In this document: piece by piece, positions 12,215 to 23,640 of the stretch
How the letters are laid out: every line of letters starts with the position of its first letter
How positions within the stretch are numbered: position 1 is the first letter of the stretch
NCBI GenBank assembly: GCA_032622095.1
Contig: CP136069.1
Location: 10,308,036 to 10,372,035 of the forward strand
DNA: 64,000 bases
DNA from: Siphonodentalium dalli
Taxonomy: Eukaryota; Mollusca; Scaphopoda; Gadilida; Siphonodentaliidae
Direction: 5' to 3'
Translations under genes and position numbers: made by a program
Notes under the pieces: generated by a model
The model's input: only the letters and a program-made list of their open reading frames with translations
What the model was told of the DNA's origin: nothing
The model's database searches: none

Positions 12215-13850
12215 TTCTCCATTTTATTTGATCACCCCATTGGAGTGTTTCACATCACTTTAAGACTTTACTCCATTTCTATTTGATCACCATATATGAG
12301 TGTTTCACGTCACTTTAAGATTATTCTCCGTTTTTATTTGGTCACCCTACCGGGGTGTTTCACATCAATTTAATATTATTCTCCATTTCTACTTGATCAG
12401 CCTATCGGGGTGTTTCACATCACTTTAATATTATTCTCCATTTCTACTTGACCAGCCTATCGGAGTGTTTCACATCACTTTAATATTATTCTCCATTTCT
12501 ACTTGATCAGCCTATCGGAGTGTTTCACATCACTTTAATATTATTCTCCATTTCTACTTGATCAGCCTATCGGAGTGTTTCACACCACTTTAATATTATT
12601 CTCCATTTCTACTTGATCAGCCTATCGGGGTGTTTCAAATCACTTTAATATTATTCTCCATTTCTACTTGATCAGCCTAACGGAGTGTTTCACATCACTT
12701 TAATATTATTCTCCATTTCTACTTGATCAGCCTATCGGAGTGTTTCACATCACTTTAATATTATTCTCCATTTCTACTTGATCAGCCTATCGGAGTGTTT
12801 CACATCACTTTAATATTATTCTCCATTTCTACTTGATCAGCCTATCGGAGTGTTTCACATCACTTTAATATTATTCTCCATTTCTACTTGATCAGCCTAT
12901 CGGGGTGTTTCACATCACTTTAATATTATTCTCCATGTCTACTTGATCAGCCTAACGGAGTGTTTCAGATCACTTTAATATTATTCTCCATTTCTACTTG
13001 ATCAGCCTATCGGAGTGTTTCACATCACTTTAATATTATTCTCCATTTCTACTTGATCAGCCTATCGGAGTGTTTCACATCACTTTAATATTATTCTTCA
13101 TTTCTACTTGATCAGCCTATCGGAGTGTTTCACATCACTTTAATATTATTCTCCATTTCTACTTGATCAGCCTATCGGAGTGTTTCACATCACTTTAATA
13201 TTATTCTCCATTTCTACTTGATCAGCCTATCGGAGTGTTTCACGTCACTTTAATGATTACCCTACTGGAGTGTTTCACATCACTTTAAGATTATTCTCCA
13301 TTTTTATTTGATCACCCTATAGGAGTGTTTCACATCACTGTAAGATTTTTCACCATTTCTATTTGATTACCCTACCTGGGTGTTGTTAGCATTACTTTAA
13401 TAGAATTCTCCATTTCTATTTGATCACCCTCTCGGGGTGTTTCACGTCACTTTAATATTATTCTCCATTTCTATTTGATCACCCTTCCGATGTGTCTTAC
13501 ATCACTTTAAGATTATTCTCCATTTCTATTTGACCACCCTACCGGAGTGTTTCACATCACTTTAATATTATTCTCCATTTCTATTTGATCACCCTACCGG
13601 GGTGTTTCACATCACTTTAAGATTATTCTCCATTTCTATTTTATCACCCTACCGGAGTGTTTCACATCATTTTAATATTATTCTCCATTTCTATTTGACC
13701 ACCCTACCGGAGTGTTTGACATCACTTTAATAGTATTCTCCATTTCTATTTGACCACCCTACCGGAGTGTTTGACATCACTTTAATATTATTCTCCATTT
13801 CTATTTGACCACCCTACCGGAGTGTTTGACATCACTTTAATAAAACAAAT
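12215..13850. repeat. 55-bp tandem array
   Basis: Roughly 29 copies of a 55-bp unit: TTCTCCATTTCTACTTGATC, then AGCCTATCGGAGTGTTTC, then ACATCACTTTAATATTA. Central units are nearly identical, while units near both ends have diverged (CACCCTACCGG variants), the usual sign of homogenisation in the middle of an array. It ends in AAAACAAATAGTTGGATGAG, shared with 17.13 kb. Confidence 0.9.
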
Positions 13851-14144
13851 AGTTGGATGAGAATATTGTGATATTTGTTTTACATTCGCCTAAGTGTAGC
13901 ACATTTACTAACAAATGATTTTAGTACCCTATTCACTTTTCTATTGACATTCGGTGGCTTGACTAATGGGACCCGTGGCTCGTGTAGATTAGGTGCATGC
14001 TGTATTGTGCTGTAAAGCGCCGACGAAGCTGGTTCTAACCCAAACAGTCGCGGTTTTATCAACCAAAGTTAGGGTAACATGCTTCGTGTAGCCTATCTGG
14101 GCAAAATTGTCAGTTATTTCGGGGTCGGCGATTTCCGTATTCAC
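13851..14144. other. Right flank of the compound array
   Basis: The first 60 bases or so (to GCCTAAGTGTAG) match the right end of the unexpanded copy near 17.18 kb. The rest is unrecognised and no gene is seen. Confidence 0.5.
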
Positions 14145-14355
14145 TGGTTACTTCTATATCTACCTGTGGTTTTTATATCTACTTGTGGTTTCTATATTTA
14201 GTGTTGATTTCGACATTTACTGGTGCTATCTATATTTACTGGTGATTTATACATTTACTGGTGACTTCTGTATTTACTGGTGATTTCTAAATTTACCGGT
14301 GATTCTATATGTACTGGTGATTTCTATATTTACTGTATGATTTCTACATTTAATG
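14145..14355. repeat. 19-bp minisatellite
   Basis: About ten degenerate copies of ATTTCTATATTTACTGGTG. Confidence 0.75.
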
Positions 14356-14559
14356 GTGATTCATTTTGTATTTATTACACTCCATTCGTTAAAGAATCCG
14401 AATTTTAAAAAAAACAGACTTACCAGGTTTATTTAGGCACATAAAAGGCTTGTTTTGTCATGATTTAGTTTACAGTTCCAGTGTCATGCAGGGATGTGGC
14501 TAGAGGGGGGTGTGGAGGGTGTCTCACCCCCCCCCCCCCCAGCAGAGAGCTATATTTTC

Positions 14560-15330
14560 AATAGTTGGAAATTTCATACCTGCCACAACGAAATTTCACA
14601 CCAACAATAGGTTGAAAATGTTCTTGTAGTTTGATTATAAAACAATTTATTGGGGGAATTTATTGTTTTTCGACCAATATTTGCATATGTTCCTATTTTT
14701 TGTCAAAATTTTTGACAGAAATGGACATCAGTTGGAAATTTTCCAACCTTAGGGGGGTGACAGGTTGGAAATTTCCAACACTTGGAAAGCTTGTGTCCTG
14801 GTCCCTCCCCCGTGGCCAGTCAAAAACTTCTAGTTAATATAAGAAAACAATATTGTCATACAATTGGTCAACATTGTCATTGGAATTGTCATCAGTTGGA
14901 AATTTTCCAAACTAAGTGGGGGTGTAGGGTTTGAAATTTCCAACAGTAGGAAGGCTTGAGGCTAGTCTAGATGTTAGGATTTTGCGATTTTCTTGTTCAG
15001 ATTTCAAAATTTTCGCACACCGGGCCGAACCATGGTCGGCCCGGTGTGTCATTGCCCCATCCACATGGCCAATACAAAACTGCTAATTAGTTTAGCAAAA
15101 CAATATTTTACTACATTTGGTCAAACTTGTAGACATAAATGGTCATCAGTTGAAGAATTTTCCAACCTGAGGGGGAGCATGAGGTTTGAAATTTCCAACA
15201 CTAGGAAAGCTTCAGTTGAGGCCAGTCTAGATGCTAGGATTTGCGATTTTCTTGTATATAGTTTTCAAAATTTTCTCACACCGGGTCAAACAACCATGGT
15301 CGGCCCGGTGTTTCCTGGTCTGTTGTCGGT
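14560..15330. repeat. Three-copy tandem repeat, about 220-250 bp
   Basis: Three diverged copies, each with ATCAGTTGGAAATTTTCCAA, then GGTTTGAAATTTCCAACA, then GGAAAGCTT. Two end in a C/G-rich palindrome (15016-15048; a similar one near 15275-15310) containing CCATGGTCGGCCCGGTGT. Weaker relatives of the GGAAATTTCCAA motif occur at 24.36-25.0 kb. No gene is supported. Confidence 0.65.
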
Positions 15331-15465
15331 AGCTGTGTGCATTTGTCTGGAATTAGATCACTAGTTGTTTTTTTGAGACAATTTTCAGGTTAAAATATCT
15401 TAATGTTTTCATACTGGGAAAATAGAAGCATGGCTTATGAATATATAGGAAATTAGGCCTGAGCA

Positions 15466-15645
15466 TGAGGTACAAGGGGGGGGGTGCAAATGGAATTATG
15501 CAAACAAACAGTTGTTGGTGCGATTTCGACTCAAGGGGGGGGGGGGTGCAAGTGGAATTATGCAAAAAGTTGTGTTGGTGTGATTCCGACTCAAGGGCGG
15601 GGGTGCAGTTGGAAATTCCCAAGGTGGACACTCCCCCAGCGGAGA
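15466..15645. repeat. Short tandem repeat, about 67-bp unit
   Basis: Two and a half copies of a unit with a long G run, then TGCAAATGGAATTATGCAAA and a GATTTCGACTCAA stretch. Confidence 0.7.
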
Positions 15646-15789
15646 TCCTCTAACCACATCCCTGGTGTCATGGTTGAGGCAAACGTCATTTACGTCATGT
15701 GACGTCACCGGAATTCATATGTAACGTATGTTCATTACGGATTTGTCAATACGGAACAGCAGGAACACTGTAGTTATAGGATAAAGTCG

Positions 15790-15953
15790 GTAATATATAG
15801 TGGATCTCACAAGAGTTTCTATTTTATACGGAATTCATCAACCGAGTTCACTAAATTCGATTTGAGCCGAGGTTTACCGAGTCTCAAATATAATTTAGTG
15901 GACGAGGTTGATAAATTACGTATAACATAGAATGAGTTTGAGATACCATTTAT
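15790..15953. mobile_element. Foldback MITE-like element
   Basis: The two halves are imperfect inverted copies. The left arm carries TCTATTTTATACGGAATTCA then ACTAAATT; the right arm is the complement with TAAATTACGTATAACATAGA. Total about 165 bases, no coding content. Confidence 0.6.
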
Positions 15954-16122
15954 CACATGACCAAATAAACGCAAAACAACGCGAAGTATTCAGTAATAGC
16001 AAGTCATTTAAATAATGGCGTGACGCGTTAATGTTACACGTGTCTCTTACGAATAATTATGAAGCAGTTTTTGTGGATTAACCATTTCAGTGCCAAGTCC
16101 GATTTTTGTGTGAATCCATATA

Positions 16123-16278
16123 CCCTGTGCCAAATGCATTCTCTTATATATGCGAGTCGACCATAGGTCGCCTCGCATATATTAGAGAATGCATTGGCCT
16201 TACAATTTTTCATCATTTGTTATTATTTTTTACAATTTTTTACAATTTTAATATTTTTTCCTTATATTCTTTAACTCT
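16123..16278. mobile_element. Palindromic CCCTGTGCC element, partial copy
   Basis: A left-end copy of the palindromic element found six times in the 3.3-11.3 kb array. The hairpin is almost perfect and is followed by about 80 bases resembling the complement of the array copies' right half (CATCATTTGTTATTATTTTT). It then runs into unrelated DNA, so it is truncated. Confidence 0.6.
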
Positions 16279-16739
16279 TTCAGTATTTTGTAGGTTTAGT
16301 GCCAGGAAATCTTAAGTTTTTCATGGGCATCAAATTATTACTATGAATACTTGGTGATAGTTTTAAGTTATAACATGCCCCAAAGGTTTTATCCAGTTTG
16401 TTTTTTATTTCGCTATAGCATGCTTAAGCATACCCAAAAAAATTCAACTAAAAAAAAAAATATATATAAGAAATAAAATTGATTTTATGCATTAATGACT
16501 CTAATAACGGAGGTATGTGCATGATTATTCGACTTTATTCTAATTAATGAACCGAAACGGTGTCTCTCCTAGTCACATCGAATCTAATCTCGAATATTAA
16601 CTTCCTAACATAGTTATGTGTGCCACTTAAAACGTCGACACTGTCAGAAACTATGTGAAATAACTGGACACACACTTCAATATCGAACACAAAAGTGTAT
16701 TTTATGTGGCTCTACTTGTTCCAACTATATTATGTTAAA

Positions 16740-17180
16740 CATACGTATCTTAAAGACATATTATGAACTTGTTCGGGTGTGGGAAACTGATAAGTTAGTA
16801 CCCAGGCGCTATGCCAACTGTGTGGGAATGTAGCATTCTACTAGCATCACCGAAAATTTTAAAAATATCGACCATGCCACTCCATAGATATAATTGTCTG
16901 AACTACACTTAATTGTAAATATTTACGTCTCGTTTCTGGACGCGACAATTGGCGATAAACTAATGCAAATTATTTCGTCGCCGAGAGTCATTGTATTTAA
17001 TTAATATATACGAATGCCGGTGTGTGCACTGTAACTTTGTATTAAAATTCTTAAAATTAACTAATTTGAGCAAGAATATTCTCCACATCTATTTGATCAC
17101 CATATCAGAGTGTTTCACATCACTTTAATAAAACAAGTAGTTGGATGAGAAGCTAGTGACATTTGCCTAAGTGTAATAAT
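16740..17180. mobile_element. Unexpanded relative of the compound array
   Basis: In order: ACTTGTTCGGGTG, a single 52-bp-type unit (AAACTGATAAGTTAGTACCC), the roughly 245-base linker, a single 55-bp-type unit (ATTTGATCACCATATCAGAG), and the right flank AAAACAAGTAGTTGGATGAG. The same parts in the same order make up 3.85-13.9 kb, where the two units number about 100 and 29. This is therefore a low-copy version of the same element. Confidence 0.75.
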
Positions 17181-17620
17181 AAGACAAAAACGTTTTGTGA
17201 ACAGAATGGTATGAACCCCAAATGCACCTTTAATAGCAATGCACGAAAAGACTTTTACTAGACTCTTACATATCTCGGACAATTCTCTGTTGGTGTAAAA
17301 TTGGTGGTCTCGTGAACGGTGTTGTGTTATACACACGTATCTCAATATACATATATATCTTTATGTTACAAGAATATCTCGGTCGATGTCGATAATTGGT
17401 GTTTGTGCCAGCTCTACAGAAACACTATATGCGTGCCCTGTATCGGATTCCTGGTCCGACTCATTGATATTGTTACTAAACAATACCAGGGGGCGTATCA
17501 GAACCGCATGACTCTTGGACTGTGCAGATTCTGAATAAGTTATTCCGAAAAACCAGACAAGGTAAGTTTATATTTTCAGATCCGACCATTCTCCATCCGT
17601 TGTCCCCTACCACGCAGAGA
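17181..17620. other. Non-coding stretch, nothing recognised
   Basis: No gene or repeat is supported between the unexpanded element and the 63-bp repeat. Confidence 0.4.
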
Positions 17621-17629
17621 AATTCACTG

Positions 17630-17890
17630 TACACTTTATCCGATAATTTTAATCGCGTTACGCAGGAAACATTTCGAACTGTGTTCCTCTGTACACTTTA
17701 TCCGATGAGTTTGAATCGAGTTACCCAGGAGACAATTCGAAATGTATTCCTATCTATTATTTATCCGATGAGTTTGAATCGCGTTACCCAGGAGACAATT
17801 CGAACTGTATTCCTCTCTAATGTATTCCTCTGTACACTTTATTCGATGAGTTTGAATCGCGTTACACTGAAGATAATTTTAACATTAAAG
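17630..17890 (+). repeat. 63-bp repeat, open in one frame
   Basis: About three and a half copies of a unit containing TATCCGATGAGTTTGAATCG and GTTACCCAGGAGACAATTCG. The period is a multiple of three, so a 21-residue peptide repeat (YPMSLNRVTQETIRTVFL) stays open. There is no signal peptide, splice context or recognisable domain, so a tandem duplication in non-coding DNA is the simpler reading. Confidence 0.6.
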
Positions 17891-18630
17891 ACATTGACGA
17901 CTTGAACCACACAGTTTACTCATCAGCTCTCATTTGGCATGCATTGATCTTGCGCTGGGAATCTAAATAAAATATGTGGACGAAACGCTTTTGGACTTTG
18001 TATGCCGGGAATTATTAAATTATTTAAAGTCATATATGTGGAATCAATCGCGCAGAAACAAAATAATTCACGATATCTGCACCACAGGATAAAAAATACG
18101 CTCGCTCGTGGTCAGCGTGTTCCTGGTATGGTTAAAGTGAAGAGCGTTTGTCTTACTTATGTGTGGAAAATTTCAAATAATGACTGTACATACACCCATC
18201 ATTAAGCTCAACCCTGAGGATAAGCCCAGACTATGTTTTGATTCCAAAAACCACGGGGTAAATAGATAAGCCCCGGCCCCATTTTAGAACTTAGAGGGCG
18301 AGTATACATTGGTGTCAGGTTGAATCTGAATGAAGAAAACATTCATGCAAAAACACCTCAGTAATACTACCTGATCCATTGTGTTTCACAAACAGCTGTA
18401 TTACGATATATAAGATGATCTTTGTGTGGTATTTTAAATATCGATATAATGTACAGGTAATAAAACACAAAACATATTATTTCCATTGAATACAATAATA
18501 TATGCATCATGATTAATATAAAAAACACAGAAGATTTGATAAATGAAAACTGAGATTTTACATGTGGGGTAGTCGAAGATAAGCCCAGTTTCAAGATTTT
18601 GTGTAAAAAAAAAACGCCCCTCACCCACAC
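17891..18630. other. Non-coding stretch, nothing recognised
   Basis: AT-rich DNA with no supported gene or repeat. Confidence 0.4.
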
Positions 18631-18639
18631 CAACCTGGC

Positions 18640-19078
18640 TTACTGATGGGCAAATAACGCCCCACCCAACTAGTTTGGCTTACAGATGGACAAATAACAC
18701 CCCACATCCCACTAGCCGGGCTTACTGGTGGGTAATAACGCCCCCACCCCACCAACCGGGCTTACTGGTGGGCAAATAACGCCCCCACTCCCACTAACCG
18801 GGCTTATACTGATTGGCAAATAACGCCGCCACCCCCACTAACCGGGCTTATTGATGTGAAAATAACGCCCATATCCCCACTAACCGGGCTTACTGATGGG
18901 CAAATAACGCCCCACCCCCCACTAACCGAGCTTACTGATGGGCAAATAACGCCCCCCCCCCCACCCCCACTAACCGGGCTTACTGGTGCATGGGCAAATA
19001 ACGCCCCCTACCCCACTAGCTGGGCTTACTGGTGCATGGGCAAATAACGCCCCCACCCCACTAACCGGGCTTAATTTC
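18640..19078. repeat. C-rich minisatellite, about 42-44-bp unit
   Basis: About ten copies of a unit made of ACTAACCGGGCTTACTGATG, GGCAAATAACG and a run of C residues of varying length. It stands out by GC content and strand bias (C-rich on the plus strand). Length changes lie mostly in the C run. Confidence 0.85.
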
Positions 19079-19194
19079 TCCCACGATTTAAACACATTTA
19101 TTGCTTTTAATCTCAACTTAATGAAGCCAAGAAGTTCTTATAAAATGTACAGGTATGTTTGGAATCAAATCTAGATGTTAGCTTTAGAATTTGA

Positions 19195-19956
19195 ACGATT
19201 TCTAATGAAAACAATGGCTGCCGGAATCCATCTTGGATTTTACTATATTTACATGACTATATTTTTTCGGAACATCGTACAGGCCATATCCCCCATCCGA
19301 CCATAGCCGAACTTTATTGGATCTGCAGGGTGATATATGTTTTCCGAATTTCTTTCTCTTTTTTTTTTATAGCCAGCAGCCGTTTTGAATTTCACATTTG
19401 AATTCATCGGCACATCATGCAGTCCACATTTATTGGAGAAATGTTTTAAGAATTTACAGTCATATTTAGGATCACATGTAGATGGAGGCTACTGAATGTA
19501 AGCAGTTATCGATCAAAATATGGCTTCCGGTAGCCATCTATGATGTTACTCTTTGCATGACTAAATCATTCGGCACACACAACAGCCAACATGATTCATC
19601 CGATTGAACCCAAATTTAACATTGATGTTCGGAGTGGCCTCTGCACACATGATTCGGTTTGTGCTGGTTTTGATCGAAACCAAATCTTAGTCCCGGGGAT
19701 TTGATCAAAACCCAGGATACACATTTCAATTTGAGTGCGGTATTTGAAACAAATATTGCCATATTGGATTATACTATTAGTCTTCCAGAGTTATCGTGAC
19801 TGTCGCCGTGCTGTATGATCGCCGGATGTCGATCTAAAACATGTCCATCGGCAGCCATCTTAAATACTACTCTTTGTATGACCAAATTATTAGACACGCC
19901 CTACAACCATCAGCTTTCATCAGATTCACACCAAACTGAATCTTCGGGGTGACCTC
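19195..19956. repeat. Diverged tandem repeat, about 270-bp unit
   Basis: Three old copies, each with a GGCTGCCGG or GGCAGCCATCT stretch, then TTACTCTTTGCATGACTAAA or similar, a CATCCGATT stretch and a GTGACCTC end. A further copy resumes at 20715-20860 after the interrupting hAT-like element. Confidence 0.55.
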
Positions 19957-20714
19957 CAGGGCCCTAAACTATGGACCATAATAATTGTAATCACAAGGTT
20001 AAGGGAGGTACACATGAGGCGTCAAGCGCAATAGACCACTGTATTGTAATAGTGTAGCTTATACCCGTGTGCTTGTGGGCGCATTACCGATGGGTGATTG
20101 GGTTTGATCAGAATGGCATTCACACTGCGACAATCAAGCGGTTGTCTCGTGGCAAACAACCTAAAGTCTGTATTGACCAATTATGACATTCGTGCAGGGA
20201 CGTTGTTATTGGGTCTCATTTGGGGGTACACAACTTGGAATTTAAACCTGCACCTGAGACCCTCTAGCTACGTCTATTGTACATATTATCAATAGAATAC
20301 TCCAGCGATTCTGAATGACAACCAAACTAGAAATTGAAATACATCGTTGTTGGAACAGACGATAACCATTGACGAAATATAACACAATGCACGAACGGCT
20401 GCGGTGTACTCATTGGGCGATTATTTAAAGGATACCGATTACCACTAATCAAATTGAACACGGATTACCCATGCACTAGCGATAACATAATAATCAATGA
20501 GTGTCTCCGATGAATCTTTTTGCTTTCATTGGTCAATCAAGCCACATGTGGAAACCCTATTATTGTATTGGTCACCATGCATGTGAACGCGGCATTACAA
20601 GAAGTCGCATATACACTGTTAGAATAAGAGTGGAGGTATATGGTAATCGACACCTTTTTGTGCCCCACAGAAGCTTGCAATTACAATAATTGTGTTCTAT
20701 AGTATAGGGCCCTG
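19957..20714. mobile_element. hAT-like non-autonomous DNA transposon
   Basis: The ends are inverted copies over about 40 bases: CAGGGCCCTAAACTATGG on the left; the right end read on the other strand begins CAGGGCCCTATACTATAG. CAGGG ends are usual for hAT elements. It interrupts the 270-bp repeat family, so it is an insertion. The expected 8-bp target duplication is not clear (GTGACCTC against GTGGAATT). No transposase is seen inside, so it is non-autonomous. Family assignment is an inference from the ends only. Confidence 0.6.
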
Positions 20715-21029
20715 GTGGAATTGGCACTCGTCTTGCATGTTATATTTGAATCCATCGGGACACATTGCAGCCCACGTTTTAGCAGAAATGATTTTAGCTC
20801 AAAATTGAGCTACGTTTGAGTTAGAATCGTCTTTAACCCTTCAATGACTGGAGCTTCCCGAATGTTAACGAAACCATGTGCCAATGCAGGGAATCAATAT
20901 CCATAGTTCATGTGATCGAATTTAAAAAAAAAAAATTATGATTGTTTTAAAATTCATAGTTTATATTTTTTGTTATTTTTTTAATTTGAAATAAAACATT
21001 TTTTTAAATTTGTTTTTATTTTTTTATTT
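20715..21029. other. Repeat remnant and AT-rich tract
   Basis: The 270-bp repeat resumes to about 20860. The rest is a T- and A-rich low-complexity tract leading into the inverted repeat. Confidence 0.45.
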
Positions 21030-22903
21030 TGCTTGACAATTTGAAGTGTTCAACGATTGTGTAATATGCCCCCTATTACATAACTGTTTTGGGATAAGTT
21101 TATGAATCCACATAATTCTAAGAGATTTCACAAATAGGTCTTGAAATTATTCTAAGATATGTAGACTCTGCTAACATAGCTATAGCTCATATGGCACTTA
21201 TAAAGAGCGTTTATTTTCCAAATAAATTGGCACCGATTAAAAAACAAAATTCTTAGAGCTCTATCGTGATAAGTCTATTGGGATGAGGAATTCTTTGGAA
21301 TAATTTTGATTATATTCAGATTTTATAGATGTCTTGATAATGGCTTTGACTCTAAGACGAGGATTACAATTATTGGTGGCATCGACGCTACATAGATAGA
21401 TTGATAGATTAATAGATTGATAGATTATTTACTAAAAATTAAAAACTTTATAAACTTCAAATTGGTTTTTTTTAATTTTTTTTTTTTAAACTTATATTTT
21501 TAGCAAAATTCTCAAAAAATATATATATATAGAATATGTAGCTAGTGTCGTCGCTTAAGCTGTTTATGTCCGTGAGGGGGATTTGAGAGCCGAGTCCAAT
21601 AGATGCCAAATCCCCCGAGCGGACATAAACAGTTTAAGCGACAACATTAGCTACATGTTTTATTTATCCATCGCACAAAACTTGCCTTTTGTGAGGTAAA
21701 TATGTCATTTTCCGTAGTTTTACATTCGTTACTTCGATGACGCCATTACATTTATTAGGTCAAGCAAACTAATTAGCATTCATGACGTGGGAAAACCGGA
21801 ATGCAGCTTAGAGCGAAATAGTTCGTTGGCCTTTTTACAGTTATTCTAAGCAGATCTTGTTCTGATGATGTATAGATGTTTTAGAGCTAAAACATATATC
21901 ATTTTACGAATTATTTTAGTGAATTATGCACGATAAAAACGTTCTGAAATCACAATGGCGTCATTAAGGCCGGTTGACGTCCCTAGTTACCTGCGCAATT
22001 TGCATATCAAATTACGTCATACAAGTAGTACTAACCTAATAAAGCTACGTTGACATAATAAAGCTACCTTGACGTAATAAACGTAACGTTTATTAGGCAG
22101 GCTTTATGTAGGCAATAGTGATAGTGAGCGGTGGATACAAAAATTTATAAACATCAAATATTTTCAATGAAATAAAAAAAAATTCAATTTCTTTTTAAAC
22201 TTAATTTTTTAGCAAAAATATAAACAATATAAAACTTTATAAACTTCAAATATTTGTAAAAAAAATTAAAAAATTAAAAGTTTTCAAAATAAAGTTGTTT
22301 TTAAAACTTCAATTTTTGTTAAAATCACGACTAAATATTAAACTTAAAAATCTTCAAATTTGTTTCAAATTCGAACATAGAAACTAACTACATTGATTCT
22401 CTGATAATGGACATGTACTTATATCATCCAATATAGCTTCATGGCAACAACATGCCACGGCGACATTAAGGTGTTTCGTTCAGTGTGGAGCCAATTATCT
22501 TCGTCAAAGTCATGGTACCAATTGGCACCGCCTATCTATGTACTGCCCATACCGCCAGTTGTAATCCTAGTCTTAGATTCAAAGCCATTATCAAGACCTC
22601 TATAGAATCTGAATATAATCAAAATGGGTAAGAATTCCTATTTCCCATACACTTATCACCAGAGAGCTTTATTAAATAATTTTCTTGAAATCGGTGCCAA
22701 CTGTTTATTTGAAAATAAACGCTCTTTATTAGGATCATATGCTATAAAGTTATGTTAACAGATTCTATATATTTTAGAATAATTTCAAGACATCTGTGTG
22801 GAATCTCTATCAGAATTATGTGGGTGCATAGACTTATCCCAAGACAGATATGTACTAGGGGTATATTACATAATTGTTGAACACTTCAAATAGTTTACAA
22901 AAA
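21030..22903. repeat. Large inverted repeat, arms about 370 bp
   Basis: The left arm (21030-21402) and right arm (22530-22903) are reverse complements over almost their whole length. Landmarks are TTGAAGTGTTCAACGATTGT, AAAGAGCGTTTATTTTCC and TTGATTATATTCAGATT on the left, each with its complement on the right. The centre of about 1.1 kb is AT-rich and contains the hairpin at 21535-21656. No transposase was found. It could be a decayed long-TIR transposon or an inverted duplication. Confidence 0.7.
21535..21656. mobile_element. Foldback element inside the inverted repeat
   Basis: Arms of about 50 bases: ATGTAGCTAGTGTCGTCGCT and TAAGCTGTTTATGTCCG on the left, the complement on the right, with a GGGGGATTTG stem near the loop. 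It has the shape of a small MITE. Confidence 0.65.
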
Positions 22904-23084
22904 ATACTAAAAAAAATAGAAAACTTCAAAAACTTTAAATTAAAAAGAAACATTAGAAAAACATTCGAATATTTTTTAAATAACTTTTTTTTCTTAAACT
23001 TTATATTGTTTCAAAATCATCATTATTTTTGTTCAAACTTTAAAAACTGATTTTTTTTGTTCAAATTTTACACATAAACTATGG

Positions 23085-23640
23085 ACACTGATTCTCTGGG
23101 AATGGACATGTACTTATATAGGTACCATCCAACCTAGCGTCGTGGCAACGATATGCCGCGGCGACATTAAGGTGTGTGTCGCTCAATGTGCAGCCAATTA
23201 ACTTCGCCAATGTCATGGCACCAATTGGCACCGGCTATCTATGTGCTGTTGATACGACCAATTGTAATACCAGTCTTAGAGTCAAAGCGATGTTCATGAC
23301 TACTATGGAATCTGAATATAATTATGTGGGTGCATAGACTTATCACAAGACAGTTATGTAATAGGGGTATATTACATAATTGTTGAACACTTCAAATTGT
23401 TTACCAAAAATACTAAAAAATATAGAAAACTTTAAAAACTTAAAAAAAAAAAAAAACATAAATAAAACATTCGAATATTTTGAAAATATATATATTTTTT
23501 AAAAACTTTATATTTTTTCAAAAATCACCATTATTTTTGCTCTAACTTCAAATACTGATCCCCAGTGTTGCGGCGTCATTAAGGGGTGTGTCGTACAATG
23601 TGGGGCCAATTATCTTCGCCAATCAACAGCATCCTCGTGA
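23085..23640. repeat. Direct third copy of the repeat arm, plus fragment
   Basis: 23085-23400 repeats 22390-22890 in the same orientation (GGACATGTACTTATAT, GCGGCGACATTAAGG, CCAATTGGCACCG), with about 200 bases missing from its middle. A shorter fourth piece lies at 23566-23635. Open frames after it are not supported as genes. Confidence 0.65.

Noticed and set aside
3852-13850. CRISPR-like direct repeat arrays
   Set aside because: Units are head to tail with no unique spacers, and the sequence is eukaryotic; these are tandem satellites.
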